A DNA stretch of 34,537 bases from an uncultured Prevotella sp. (GTDB lineage: Bacteria; Bacteroidota; Bacteroidia; Bacteroidales; Bacteroidaceae). The notes beneath the pieces were generated by a model. The model ran no database searches. It was not told where the DNA came from and saw only the letters and a list, made by a program, of their open reading frames with translations. This document shows, piece by piece, positions 14,116 through 23,300 of this stretch. The number at the start of each line of letters is the position of its first letter. The first letter of the stretch is position 1. The position numbers and the translations under genes were made by a program. The stretch spans positions 1 to 34,537 of the forward strand of contig ONGP01000021.1 in NCBI GenBank assembly GCA_900317405.1. The letters are read 5' to 3'.

Positions 14116-15438
14116 TATTTTCCACATACAGAGTCGGACCTGAAGGCGATGATGGATAAGGTGGGTGTGAAAGATCTGGATGGTCTTTACGCCCAGATAC
14201 CTGATGCCATCCGCTTTAAGAACGACTATCAGTTGCCATCGGAGATGAGCGAGATAGAGGTGCGTCAGTTGTTTGACAAACTCGGTTCGCAGAATCGGCA
14301 GATGACCTGCTTTGCCGGCTATGGTGTTTACGATCACTACACACCATCGGCAATACCAAGTCTGCTGCAGCGCTCAGAGTTCCTTACATCATATACTCCG
14401 TATCAGGCAGAGATTTCTCAGGGCACACTGCACTATATCTTTGAGTACCAGAGTATGATGGCCGAACTGACAGGTATGGACATCAGCAATGCTTCGATGT
14501 ATGACGGTACTACAGCATGCGCCGAGGCAATGATGATGGCCGTAGCTGCTGGCAAGAAACAGAATAAGGTGCTGGTATCTGATACACTGAATCCCGATAC
14601 CCGCAAGGTGCTTGATACCTATGCTCTGCATCAGGGCATAGAACTGGAGACGATAGCCGAGAAGGATGGTGTGACTGATATCGACGACCTGAAATCGCGT
14701 CTTGCCCAGGGTGGTGTTGCTGGTGTTATCGTTCAGCAGCCAAACGCTGTGGGTATAGTTGAGGACTACACAGGTTTTGCTGAGGCTTGTCATGAGCAGA
14801 AGGCACTATTCATTATGGACAGTGTGGCTGCCGACCTGGCTGTGCTGAAGACACCTGGTGAGTGGGGGGCTGATATAGCAGTGGGCGACGGTCAGTCGCT
14901 GGGTATCCCCATGCAGTGGGGTGGCCCGTATGTAGGCTATATGTGCTGCACAGAGAAGTTGATCAGAAAGATGCCTGGTCGTATCGTAGGTATGACCAAG
15001 GACAATCGCGATCAGCGTGCATTCGTGCTAACCCTCCAGGCTCGCGAACAGCATATCCGCCGTCAGAAGGCTACATCTAATATATGTAGTAACCAGAGCT
15101 TGATGGCACTATTTGTTACCATCTACATGTCGTTGATGGGAAAGCAGGGACTGAAAGAGGCTGCAGAACTTTCGTATGCAGGCGCTCACTATCTCTGCGA
15201 CAAACTCTTGGCTACAGGCCGTTTCTCTCTTGTTTATGACAAGCCATTCTTTAATGAGTTCTTGGTGCGTTATGACGGCGATATGGACAAACTGTTCTCA
15301 ACCTGTATGATGAATAACATATTCCCGGGTATTCGTATGACGGATGGTGGTTTGCTGATAGCTGTAACCGAAAAGCGAACAAAGGAGGAGATAGACTTCT
15401 TCCTGGATATGCTTAAGCTCGCAGACGGATTGAAATAA
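14107..15438 (+). CDS. gcvPA: Glycine dehydrogenase (decarboxylating) subunit 1
   Basis: The N-terminal half of the split P protein. With GcvPB it decarboxylates glycine using pyridoxal phosphate and loads the aminomethyl group on GcvH. It has 443 residues. Signatures are SLLQRSEFLTSYTPYQAEIS (about 80-99), MYDGTTACAEAMMMA, DGQSLGIPMQWGGPYVGYM, and EQHIRRQKATSNICSNQSLM. No PLP lysine is expected in this subunit. The start ATG is the last of three in the upstream repeat, and the start of gcvPB lies 18 bases past its stop. Confidence 0.95.
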   Translation: MFKYFPHTESDLKAMMDKVGVKDLDGLYAQIPDAIRFKNDYQLPSEMSEIEVRQLFDKLGSQNRQMTCFAGYGVYDHYTPSAIPSLLQRSEFLTSYTPYQAEISQGTLHYIFEYQSMMAELTGMDISNASMYDGTTACAEAMMMAVAAGKKQNKVLVSDTLNPDTRKVLDTYALHQGIELETIAEKDGVTDIDDLKSRLAQGGVAGVIVQQPNAVGIVEDYTGFAEACHEQKALFIMDSVAADLAVLKTPGEWGADIAVGDGQSLGIPMQWGGPYVGYMCCTEKLIRKMPGRIVGMTKDNRDQRAFVLTLQAREQHIRRQKATSNICSNQSLMALFVTIYMSLMGKQGLKEAAELSYAGAHYLCDKLLATGRFSLVYDKPFFNEFLVRYDGDMDKLFSTCMMNNIFPGIRMTDGGLLIAVTEKRTKEEIDFFLDMLKLADGLK

Positions 15439-15456
15439 CTAAATAGGCAAGAGATT

Positions 15457-16866
15457 ATGAATAATAAACTATATGGTAATTTAATCTTTGAACTCTCAAA
15501 GGAGGGGCGCAAGGGTTATAGTCTGCCGAAGAACAATTATGGCAGTTACGAGATACCAGCTGCAATGAAACGTGCAGAAGATGCTGCTCTGCCTGAGTGT
15601 GATGAACTGACGGTGGTGCGTCACTATACCAATCTTTCGAATAATAACTTTGGTGTAGATACTGGCTTCTATCCATTGGGATCGTGTACTATGAAATACA
15701 ATCCCAAGATAAATGAGGAGATAGCTGCACTGCCACAGTTCCAGAACCTGCATCCTATGCAGCCTGCAGAGACCGTAAAGGGTGCTCAGGCATTAGTAAC
15801 GCTGCTTGAGAAATCGCTCTGCGAACTTACAGGTCTGGCTCACTTCACATTTAAGCCCTATGCTGGTGCTCATGGTGAGTTGACAGGTCTGATGACCATC
15901 GATAACTACCATCGCAATCGTGGCGATATGGCCCGCAAGAAGGTGGTGGTGCCTGATAGTGCTCATGGCACTAATCCTGCCTCGGCGGCAGTTTGCGGAC
16001 TGGAGATAGTTGAGGTGAAATCGTTGGCTAATGGTCAGGTTGACTTCGAGGATCTGCAGCGCATCGTGGCTGAACAAGGTAAGGAGATTGCCGCTATGAT
16101 GATGACCAATCCAAATACATTAGGACTGTTCGAAACCCGTATCCCTGAGATAGCAAAACTGATACATGACTGCGGTGGACTGATGTATTACGATGGTGCA
16201 AACCTGAATCCTATGCTTGGTGCTTGTCGTCCTGGCGATATGGGATTTGATGTGATGCACATCAATCTACACAAGACTTTCTCAACGCCTCATGGCGGTG
16301 GTGGTCCTGGTTCTGGTCCTGTTGGTGTTCGTGAGGGACTGCAGGATTGCTTCCCGTTTGTGTCGCCTTATCAAGGCAATTATGCAGTGATGATGCGTGC
16401 TTATGCATACATCCTTTCGCTAGGACGTGAGCATGTTAAGGAAGTCGGTCCGCTGGCAGTGCTCAACGCCAACTATATCAAGGAGAGTCTGAAGGATGTC
16501 TACGAACTCCCTATCGATGGCTTGTGCTGTCATGAGTTCGTGTTCGACGGCTTGAAGGATAAGAGTACGGGTGTAACCACTATGGATGTGGCCAAGCGAC
16601 TGCTCGACTACGGTTATCATGCGCCTACCATCTATTTCCCGTTACTGTTCCACGAGAGTTTGATGGTTGAACCAACTGAGAACGAGTCGAAGGAGACACT
16701 AGATGGATTCATTGACGTGATGCGAAAGATCGCTGAGGAGGCTAAGACCGATCCAGAGATGGTGAAGGGTGCCCCACACACTACGCCAATCGGACGTGTT
16801 GATGATGTCCTGGCTGCCAAGCATCCTGTAACTACTTATAAGCAGTTAAAGAATGAACAAAACTGA
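15457..16866 (+). CDS. gcvPB: Glycine dehydrogenase (decarboxylating) subunit 2
   Basis: The PLP-binding half of the split P protein, 469 residues. The PLP lysine is K273 in [20 protein letters not shown], followed by the glycine-rich loop. Other family stretches are [44 protein letters not shown] and [12 protein letters not shown]. Its last 14 bases overlap the start of the dihydrolipoyl dehydrogenase gene in another frame, which suggests translational coupling. Confidence 0.96.
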   Translation: MNNKLYGNLIFELSKEGRKGYSLPKNNYGSYEIPAAMKRAEDAALPECDELTVVRHYTNLSNNNFGVDTGFYPLGSCTMKYNPKINEEIAALPQFQNLHPMQPAETVKGAQALVTLLEKSLCELTGLAHFTFKPYAGAHGELTGLMTIDNYHRNRGDMARKKVVVPDSAHGTNPASAAVCGLEIVEVKSLANGQVDFEDLQRIVAEQGKEIAAMMMTNPNTLGLFETRIPEIAKLIHDCGGLMYYDGANLNPMLGACRPGDMGFDVMHINLHKTFSTPHGGGGPGSGPVGVREGLQDCFPFVSPYQGNYAVMMRAYAYILSLGREHVKEVGPLAVLNANYIKESLKDVYELPIDGLCCHEFVFDGLKDKSTGVTTMDVAKRLLDYGYHAPTIYFPLLFHESLMVEPTENESKETLDGFIDVMRKIAEEAKTDPEMVKGAPHTTPIGRVDDVLAAKHPVTTYKQLKNEQN

Positions 16867-18070
16867 TCTGATTATCATCGGCGCGGGCCCTGGCGGTTAC
16901 CGCGCCGCTGAATATGCTGCTAAGCAAGGCCTGAAGGTGGTTATCTTCGAAGGCTCTGAGGTAGGAGGTACATGTCTGAACGTAGGTTGTATTCCAACTA
17001 AGACCTACGTGCATAGCGCCACATTTGATGAGGCCCGTGAGCGTATGGTTGCAGTTGTAGCCCAACTCCGTCAGGGTGTTGAGGGCATTCTCTCGCATCC
17101 AAACATCACGCTGGTTCGTGAAAAGGGCGTGTTTGTGGATGCTCATACCGTTGGCGACTACACAGCTGATAACATCATCATTGCCACTGGTTCCGAAACC
17201 AAATGGCTTCCCATCAAGGGTGCCGATGATCCTCGTGTGGTAGATTCTACTGGTTTGTTGCAGCTGGAAACACTGCCAAAGCGTCTTGCTATAATCGGCG
17301 CAGGAGTAATCGGTATGGAGTTCGCCTCTGTGTTCAATCGCTTTGGTTCTGAGGTTACGGTCATAGAGTATCTTAAGGAATGTCTGCCTGCGCTTGATAG
17401 CGATATAGCCAAGCGCCTGCGCAAGTATCTGGAAAAGCAGGGCATCACCTTTAAGATGAAGACTGCTGTCGAGAATATCGCAGATATCGATGCCGATGTA
17501 GTCCTAATGGCTACAGGCAGAAAGCCTCGTGTGCAGGCGGACTTTGCTAATGCAGGCATTGAATACGATGAACGTAAGGGTGTAACTGTAGATGAAAACT
17601 TCATGACTACCATTAATGGCGTCTACGCTATTGGTGATGTAAATGGAAAGCAGATGCTGGCCCATGCGGCTGAGATGCAAGCCATACGTGCAGTGAATCA
17701 GATCATCGGCAAGAAAGATGGTATAGACTTCAGCATTATGCCCGCTGCGATATTTACCCAACCAGAAGCTGCCTGCGTAGGTCCTACTGAGGATCAGTTG
17801 AAAGAGCAAGGTGTGTCATATGAATGCAAGAAGTCATTCTGGCGTGCTAATGGTAAGGCACTCGCTATGGGTGAAACAGAGGGACTGTTGAAACTCTTTG
17901 TGTCGCCTGATGGTCTTATCCTAGGTTGTCATGCCTATGGCGCTCATTCGGCCGACATTATGCAGGAGGTAAGTGGGCTGATGTGTAAACACACCACTAT
18001 CAGCGAACTTGCTGACATGGTGCACATACATCCTACACTATCAGAAATATTAAAGTCCGCTGTGGAGTAA
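16853..18070 (+). CDS. lpdA: Dihydrolipoyl dehydrogenase, compact form (glycine cleavage L protein)
   Basis: Reoxidises dihydrolipoyl-GcvH with NAD. All functional parts are present: FAD loop [14 protein letters not shown] (7-20), redox disulfide C41/C46 in [16 protein letters not shown] loop [14 protein letters not shown] near 148, the second FAD motif GVYAIGDV, and the acid-base pair H393/E398 in HIHPTLSE. At 405 residues it is about 55-65 shorter than the usual 460-470. The missing length lies between CIPTK and the IIIATGS motif and in the NAD domain before VLMATGRKP. The frame is clean and the active site complete, so I read it as a compact functional enzyme dedicated to this operon. ATG 16853 lies inside the gcvPB end. 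Confidence 0.93.
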   Translation: MNKTDLIIIGAGPGGYRAAEYAAKQGLKVVIFEGSEVGGTCLNVGCIPTKTYVHSATFDEARERMVAVVAQLRQGVEGILSHPNITLVREKGVFVDAHTVGDYTADNIIIATGSETKWLPIKGADDPRVVDSTGLLQLETLPKRLAIIGAGVIGMEFASVFNRFGSEVTVIEYLKECLPALDSDIAKRLRKYLEKQGITFKMKTAVENIADIDADVVLMATGRKPRVQADFANAGIEYDERKGVTVDENFMTTINGVYAIGDVNGKQMLAHAAEMQAIRAVNQIIGKKDGIDFSIMPAAIFTQPEAACVGPTEDQLKEQGVSYECKKSFWRANGKALAMGETEGLLKLFVSPDGLILGCHAYGAHSADIMQEVSGLMCKHTTISELADMVHIHPTLSEILKSAVE

Positions 18071-18082
18071 CAACGGACTTTA
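18040..18082 (-). terminator. Hairpin spanning the lpdA stop, candidate terminator of ddh-purN
   Basis: TAAAGTCCG (18051-18059) pairs with CGGACTTTA (18074-18082) around a 14-base loop that contains the lpdA stop codon. On the minus strand it lies just past the purN stop (18087) and is followed by ATATTTCTGAT, a modest T-tract. It may slow polymerase from both sides. Confidence 0.4.
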
Positions 18083-18086
18083 TAAT

Positions 18087-18653
18087 CTACAGATTCTTTA
18101 ATACTTCCTCAACAACTTTGGGGAAGTATTTCATTTCCAGTTGGTGTTCTTTTTCTGCGATGTCGTCGACAGTATCATCGGGCGAAATAGCAACCTTGTA
18201 CTGGGCGATAATCTCGCCTGAGTCGCATATGGGAGTAACCCAGTGAACGGTCATTCCTGTCTCTGTCTCGCCAGCCTCTTTTACTGCTTCGTGCACATGG
18301 TGTCCCCACATACCCTTGCCGCCATATTTGGGTAGCAATGCTGGGTGAATATTGATGATACGGTGGGGATAGGCATCAATTAAGAAGTTGGGAACCAAAG
18401 GCAGGAAACCTGCCAGTACGATAAAGTCGATGCTATACTTCTGCATCAGCGGCATCATAACGTCTGGGTTGTTTAACTCAGCCTTTGGAGTAACAGCGGT
18501 GGGTACACCAAGGTTTTCTGCACGGACTAATGCGTAGGCATCAAACTTATTGCTGACCACGAGAGCGCAATTCACACTCTCGGAGTCAGCAAAATACTTT
18601 ATCAGATTCTCGCAGTTAGTACCACTGCCAGAAACGAATATCGCTATGTTCAT
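18087..18653 (-). CDS. purN: Phosphoribosylglycinamide formyltransferase
   Basis: Transfers a formyl group from 10-formyltetrahydrofolate to glycinamide ribonucleotide in purine synthesis. It has 188 residues, normal length. Phosphate loop GSGTN (9-13) and catalytic residues N101, H103 (INIHPALLPKYGG) and D144 (ICDSGEIIAQ) are all present and match the classical PurN trio. The start ATG overlaps the ddh stop as ATGA, so the two are co-translated. It is convergent with the glycine cleavage operon, 16 bases away; that operon supplies one-carbon units on tetrahydrofolate, a loose functional link. Confidence 0.96.
   Translation of the reverse strand: MNIAIFVSGSGTNCENLIKYFADSESVNCALVVSNKFDAYALVRAENLGVPTAVTPKAELNNPDVMMPLMQKYSIDFIVLAGFLPLVPNFLIDAYPHRIINIHPALLPKYGGKGMWGHHVHEAVKEAGETETGMTVHWVTPICDSGEIIAQYKVAISPDDTVDDIAEKEHQLEMKYFPKVVEEVLKNL
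18100..18140 (+). terminator. Candidate terminator of the glycine cleavage operon, inside purN
   Basis: AATACTTCC (18100-18108) pairs perfectly with GGAAGTATT (18122-18130) over a 13-base loop and is followed on the plus strand by TCATTTCC. It lies 30 bases past the lpdA stop, within the coding 3' end of the convergent purN. The T-tract is only moderate. The minus strand has no T-tract after it. Confidence 0.42.
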
Positions 18654-19549
18654 ACCAGGTGCTCGATGAGGTCGGCACGATCGCCAGGAAGCATATCGAT
18701 TACAGGAATCTCAACCATAGTGTAGCAGCCTGGCTGCAGACGCATAGAAGCACGAGCAACATTTACCAGAACCTGACCAGTGAGGGCAGGGTTGTTGATG
18801 CTCATATTGAATTCCAAACGCTGGTTCTGAGTCTTACCAGAAACACCCTTGCGAACAAGGTTTACGCCATGTCCCATATCGCGAACATCGTCAACGCTCT
18901 CTACCTGGAATACGTGGGTCTCGTCGCTAGCGAAGTATGGATCAGCCTTGATAGCCTTTGTTACCTCTTCGAGCTTTGCGCCCTCTTCCAACTCTACATA
19001 TACCATACGGCGGTGGATACCCTCGCCCAAGGGGATAGTCATGCTAAGTGCATTCTTTACACCCTCCTTAGAACGAACGCATACGCTGTGGCCCATTGAC
19101 ATACCTGGACCGAAGTTGGTGTAGCTCAGTCCCTTAGGAGCCAGACTCTGCATCAGTGTGCGAACGATAGAGTCTGAACCAGGATCCCATCCAGCTGCGA
19201 TTACACTAACGGTGTTTGTCTCTTTGTTCAGTTTCATAAGACGCTCGCGATAGCCACGAATCTGTGTGTGGATATCGAAAGAGTCGACAGTGTTGATGCC
19301 AAGAGGAAGAATCTGATTGGCATACTCTTCACAACTACGTGTTGGAGTAGCAAGGATAGCTACGTCAACATCCTTAAGATCGCGGATGTCCTTAACTACT
19401 TCGTACTGAGCCAATTCTGCAGGTTTGTTTTCTGCACCATTACGACGCACAATACCTGCTACTTCAAAGTCGGGAGCAGTCTCGAGAGCCTCGAGAGCGT
19501 ACTTGCCGATGTTGCCGTAACCTACTACGGCTGCTCTGATTTTCTTCAT
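18650..19549 (-). CDS. ddh: meso-Diaminopimelate D-dehydrogenase
   Basis: NADPH-dependent reductive amination of L-2-amino-6-oxopimelate directly to meso-diaminopimelate, the one-step route to lysine and the peptidoglycan cross-linker. It has 299 residues, slightly shorter than the 320 of Corynebacterium. The Rossmann loop is VVGYGNIGKYALEAL (8-22). Substrate and subunit signatures include ATPTRSCEEYANQIL, AAGWDPGSDSIVRTL and NFGPGMSMGHSVCVRS. ATG 19549 is the first start. It forms an operon with purN. A -7 box is 43 bases upstream. Confidence 0.93.
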   Translation of the reverse strand: MKKIRAAVVGYGNIGKYALEALETAPDFEVAGIVRRNGAENKPAELAQYEVVKDIRDLKDVDVAILATPTRSCEEYANQILPLGINTVDSFDIHTQIRGYRERLMKLNKETNTVSVIAAGWDPGSDSIVRTLMQSLAPKGLSYTNFGPGMSMGHSVCVRSKEGVKNALSMTIPLGEGIHRRMVYVELEEGAKLEEVTKAIKADPYFASDETHVFQVESVDDVRDMGHGVNLVRKGVSGKTQNQRLEFNMSINNPALTGQVLVNVARASMRLQPGCYTMVEIPVIDMLPGDRADLIEHLV

Positions 19550-19591
19550 ATCTTAATCTTCTTTTGTTGATTATTTCTTTGTTTGCGGTTG

Positions 19592-19599
19592 CAAAAGTA
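19592..19599 (-). promoter_or_regulatory. -7 box for the ddh-purN operon
   Basis: On the minus strand TACTTTTG fits TAnnTTTG. No exact TTTG lies 19-21 bases further upstream, so strength is uncertain. The remaining 19600-19749 stretch, which should hold the ruvA promoter, gave only poor matches (TAGGTTTC at 19704-19711). Confidence 0.5.
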
Positions 19600-19749
19600 A
19601 TGCTTTTATCTTAAAATGCGTAACAATCTGCCTGAAAAATAATCTAAAATCTTTCACTTTGTGATAATTTAAAACTTTATGAGCTTAAAATGCAATAAAA
19701 TGTTAGGTTTCTGCGTTTAAATAGATGTATATATACAAAATTGAAAGTT

Positions 19750-20352
19750 ATGATAGAATATATTAAGGGAGAACTGACCGAGTTGACCCCTGCACTTGCA
19801 ACTGTAGAGGCGGCAGGAATCGGTTATGGACTGAACATATCACTGAATACATTCAGTGCAATACAAGGAAAGAAAGAGGTGAAACTCTATGTCTACGAAG
19901 CCATTCGCGAGGATGCATATCAGCTATATGGTTTCGTAAACAAGAAGGAGCGCGAGATGTTCTTGTTATTGATAACTGTGAGTGGAGTAGGTGCAAATAC
20001 AGCCCGCATGATGCTCTCGGGCATGAGTGTTGCTGAACTTTGTAACGCCATATCTACGGGTAATTCCAAACTGATACAGGGTATCAAGGGTATAGGTAAG
20101 ATGACAGCCCAACGTATCATCGTAGACCTTAGAGACAAGATAGTAACGCTGGGTATTTCGGATGAGATTCCTGCTGGTGGTCAGATAGCGGCACCTGTGA
20201 ATAATCAGGTTAAGGACGAGGCTATTTCGGCTCTCACCATGCTTGGTTTCTCACCAGCGCCTACGCAGAAGGTTGTTCTGCAAATACTGCAGGAACAGCC
20301 CAACGCCCCAGTTGAACAAGTGGTTAAACTTGCTCTCAAACAAATTAAGTAA
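19750..20352 (+). CDS. ruvA: Holliday junction branch migration protein RuvA
   Basis: Binds four-way DNA junctions as a tetramer and loads the RuvB motor. It has 200 residues from ATG 19750 ([14 protein letters not shown]); a TTG three codons earlier is less likely, since RuvA proteins start at this MI. The OB-fold domain I is residues 1-64. Two helix-hairpin-helix motifs appear as [16 protein letters not shown] (about 77-92) and [16 protein letters not shown] (about 112-127). The C-terminal RuvB-binding domain has [14 protein letters not shown]. The stop is directly followed by the sprA start in the same frame. Confidence 0.96.
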   Translation: MIEYIKGELTELTPALATVEAAGIGYGLNISLNTFSAIQGKKEVKLYVYEAIREDAYQLYGFVNKKEREMFLLLITVSGVGANTARMMLSGMSVAELCNAISTGNSKLIQGIKGIGKMTAQRIIVDLRDKIVTLGISDEIPAGGQIAAPVNNQVKDEAISALTMLGFSPAPTQKVVLQILQEQPNAPVEQVVKLALKQIK

Positions 20353-23300
20353 TTGGTTTTGAGACGGATAGTTGGGATAATTGTGTGCTTACTCATCGCG
20401 TGCGTGCACACGTATGCGCAGAAGCAGGATTCTCTGAAAGCAAGATATCGCATTCAGAAGACTGTTCCTGTAATGGTGCACGACCTCGACTCGTCAGTGG
20501 TCGACCTGAAGACTCCTCCCAACATCCGTCAGACAGTAGAGTATAACGACTCGCTGAACGTATACTACATCGGTTCGAAACTTGGCGATTCTTACCTTAA
20601 TGCCCCCATCCTGATGACTCCTGAAGAGTATCGTAAATGGGTGGAGAAGCGTGCGCTCAACGATTTCTTCCACAAGAAGAATGCCGAGAATACCCAGAAT
20701 GCAGGTAAAGATAAGTTCGACCTGATGGATATGCACTTTGACTTGGGACCTGCTGAGAAGATATTTGGTCCTGGTGGTGTGAGAATCAAGACTCAGGGAA
20801 GTGCCGAGCTGAAGGTTGGCGCTAACATCAAGAAAACCGACAACCCATCGCTGCCTATCCGCAATCGTAAGACTACAGCTTTTGATTTCGACGAGAAGGT
20901 TAATCTTAATCTGAACGGTAAAGTGGGTGATAAGGTCAACATGAACCTGAATTACAACACAGACGCTACTATGACCTTCGATTCGCAGAACCTGAAGCTG
21001 AAATACGAGGGAAAAGAGGACGAGATAATCAAATTGGTTGAGGCTGGTAATATATCGTTCCCGTCCAATAACTCGCTTGTAAAAGGTGCCAGCAGTCTGT
21101 TTGGTGTTCGTACTGATATGCAGTTTGGCAGACTGAAACTACAGACTGTCTTGTCGCAAAAGAAGTCGTCGACCAAGAGCGTATCATCAAAGGGTGGAAC
21201 ACAGACAACTGCTTTTGAGATGGACGTGGCTGATTACGAGGAGAACCGTCATTTCTTCCTATCGCACTACTTCCGCAATCGCTATGATCAGGCAATGTCT
21301 ACTCTGCCTAATCTCACCACAGGTATCGAGATTAATCGAGTGGAGATCTGGGTTACCAACAAAACTGGAACGACATCAAACACCCGTAATATCATTGCTG
21401 TGGCTAAACTTGGTGAGAATGGTCAGCGAGTGCCCGATAATAATGGCAACGACCTATACGCCACTCTGACTACACAGTATGCCGATGCGCGCGATATCGA
21501 CCAGACAAATACTGTACTCTCTGCAATTCCTGATTTTGAGAATGGTCGTGATTACGAGAAACTGTCGAGTGCCCGACTGCTTACATCATCAGAATACACA
21601 GTCAACAAGGCTTTGGGTTACATCTCGCTGAAGTCGGGTTTGCAGACCGATCAGGTGCTGGCTGTAGCTTTTGAGTTTACATCTGGTGGAGTGACATACA
21701 AGGTGGGCGAGTTTGCTTCTGATATCACAGAAACGTCGAAAGCGCTCTATGTTAAGGCCTTGAAGAATACGTCAAATAATCCACAGCAGTTCAACTGGGA
21801 CCTGATGATGAAAAACGTGTATTACCTGGCTTCAACTATTGAGAAGACTAAGTTCCGTCTAGATATTAAATTCCAGAGCGATACCGCAGGTGTTTATCTT
21901 ACCTACATACCCGATCAGCGTGTTAAGAGCACTACACTCTTGAAGATGTTGGGTTGCGACCGACTGGATAATAACAACAAGTTGCATTCTAATGGCTATT
22001 TCGATTTTGTAGAAGGTTATACCGTAAGCGATGGTAGAGTGTTCCTTCCATCTGCCGAACCCTTTGGCGAATACCTGCGTAAGCAACTGGTGCTTAACGG
22101 ACTGCCTACTTCTGAAGCCGAGAAGTATGTGTTTAGTGAACTATATGATTCTACTAAGACAGTAGCCAAGTTGATAGCCGAGAAAGATAAGTATATGCTG
22201 GTAGGTCAGTATAAGGGTTCTTCGGCCAATGTAATCTCGCTTGATGCCATGAATGTTCCTCAAGGTTCTGTAGTGGTTACTGCTGGTGGTGTGGTACTTA
22301 CCGAGGGCTCTGACTACTCTGTGAATTACTCTGCCGGCGAGGTTACCATCCTTAATCAGAGTATCATCGACGCTGGTACTAATGTTAGTGTATCGCTCGA
22401 ATCGGATACCGACTATGGTATGCAGCGCAAAACTATGTTGGGTTTTAACTGGGAATACGAACTCTCTAAGAATCTGCAGATAGGTGGTACGCTGATGCAT
22501 CTTAGCGAACAGGCGCTCACCTCGAAGGTGAATATGGGCGAGGAACCGCTTAGCAACACACTTTGGGGACTGAATATTAACTGGAAACAGGAGTCGCAGT
22601 GGCTTACTTCGATGCTTAACAAGATTCCTTTCCTCCACGTTAAACAGCCATCGCATATCTCGTTTACAGGCGAGTTCGCACAGTTGATTGCTGGTACAGC
22701 ACGTGGTACTCAGGACAATGCCTCGTACGTAGACGATTTCGAGAATACCAAGAACTATCTCGACATGAGTAATCCTAAGGAGTGGACCTTGTCGAGTGTC
22801 CCTTCTATGTTTAATGAGAGTGGAGATAAAACGGGTGTTACCAGTGGATACAATCGAGCATTGCTGGCTTGGTATAATGTCGATCCTATCTTTACCCGTC
22901 GTAGTTCTACACTCACCCCAGCCCATATCAAGAGCGACCTTGATCAGTTGTCTAACCATTATGTGCGTGAGGTTTATGTAAAGGAGCTCTATCCTAATCG
23001 TGACCAGAGTACCTATAACGGTGCAACGTCGACTCTCCCAATACTCAATCTGGCTTATTACCCACAGGAGCGTGGTCCATATAACCTCTCGCTCGACATT
23101 AGTAGCGAAGGTAGACTTCTTAACCCTGAGACTAAGTGGGGAGGTATGATGCGTAAGATTGATACCAACGATTTCGAACAGGCCAACATCGAGTATATCG
23201 AGTTCTGGCTGCTCGATCCGTTTATCTATACTCGCGAAGATGGTACTGCATCAGAGTATTCTGGCGACCTGTACTTCAACCTTGGTGAGGTGAGCGAGGA

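Noticed and set aside
16853-18070. lpdA as a truncated or frameshifted pseudogene because of its short length
   Set aside because: FAD loop, redox cysteines, NAD loop, second FAD motif and the His-Glu pair are all in frame, and the shortening is spread over two internal regions.
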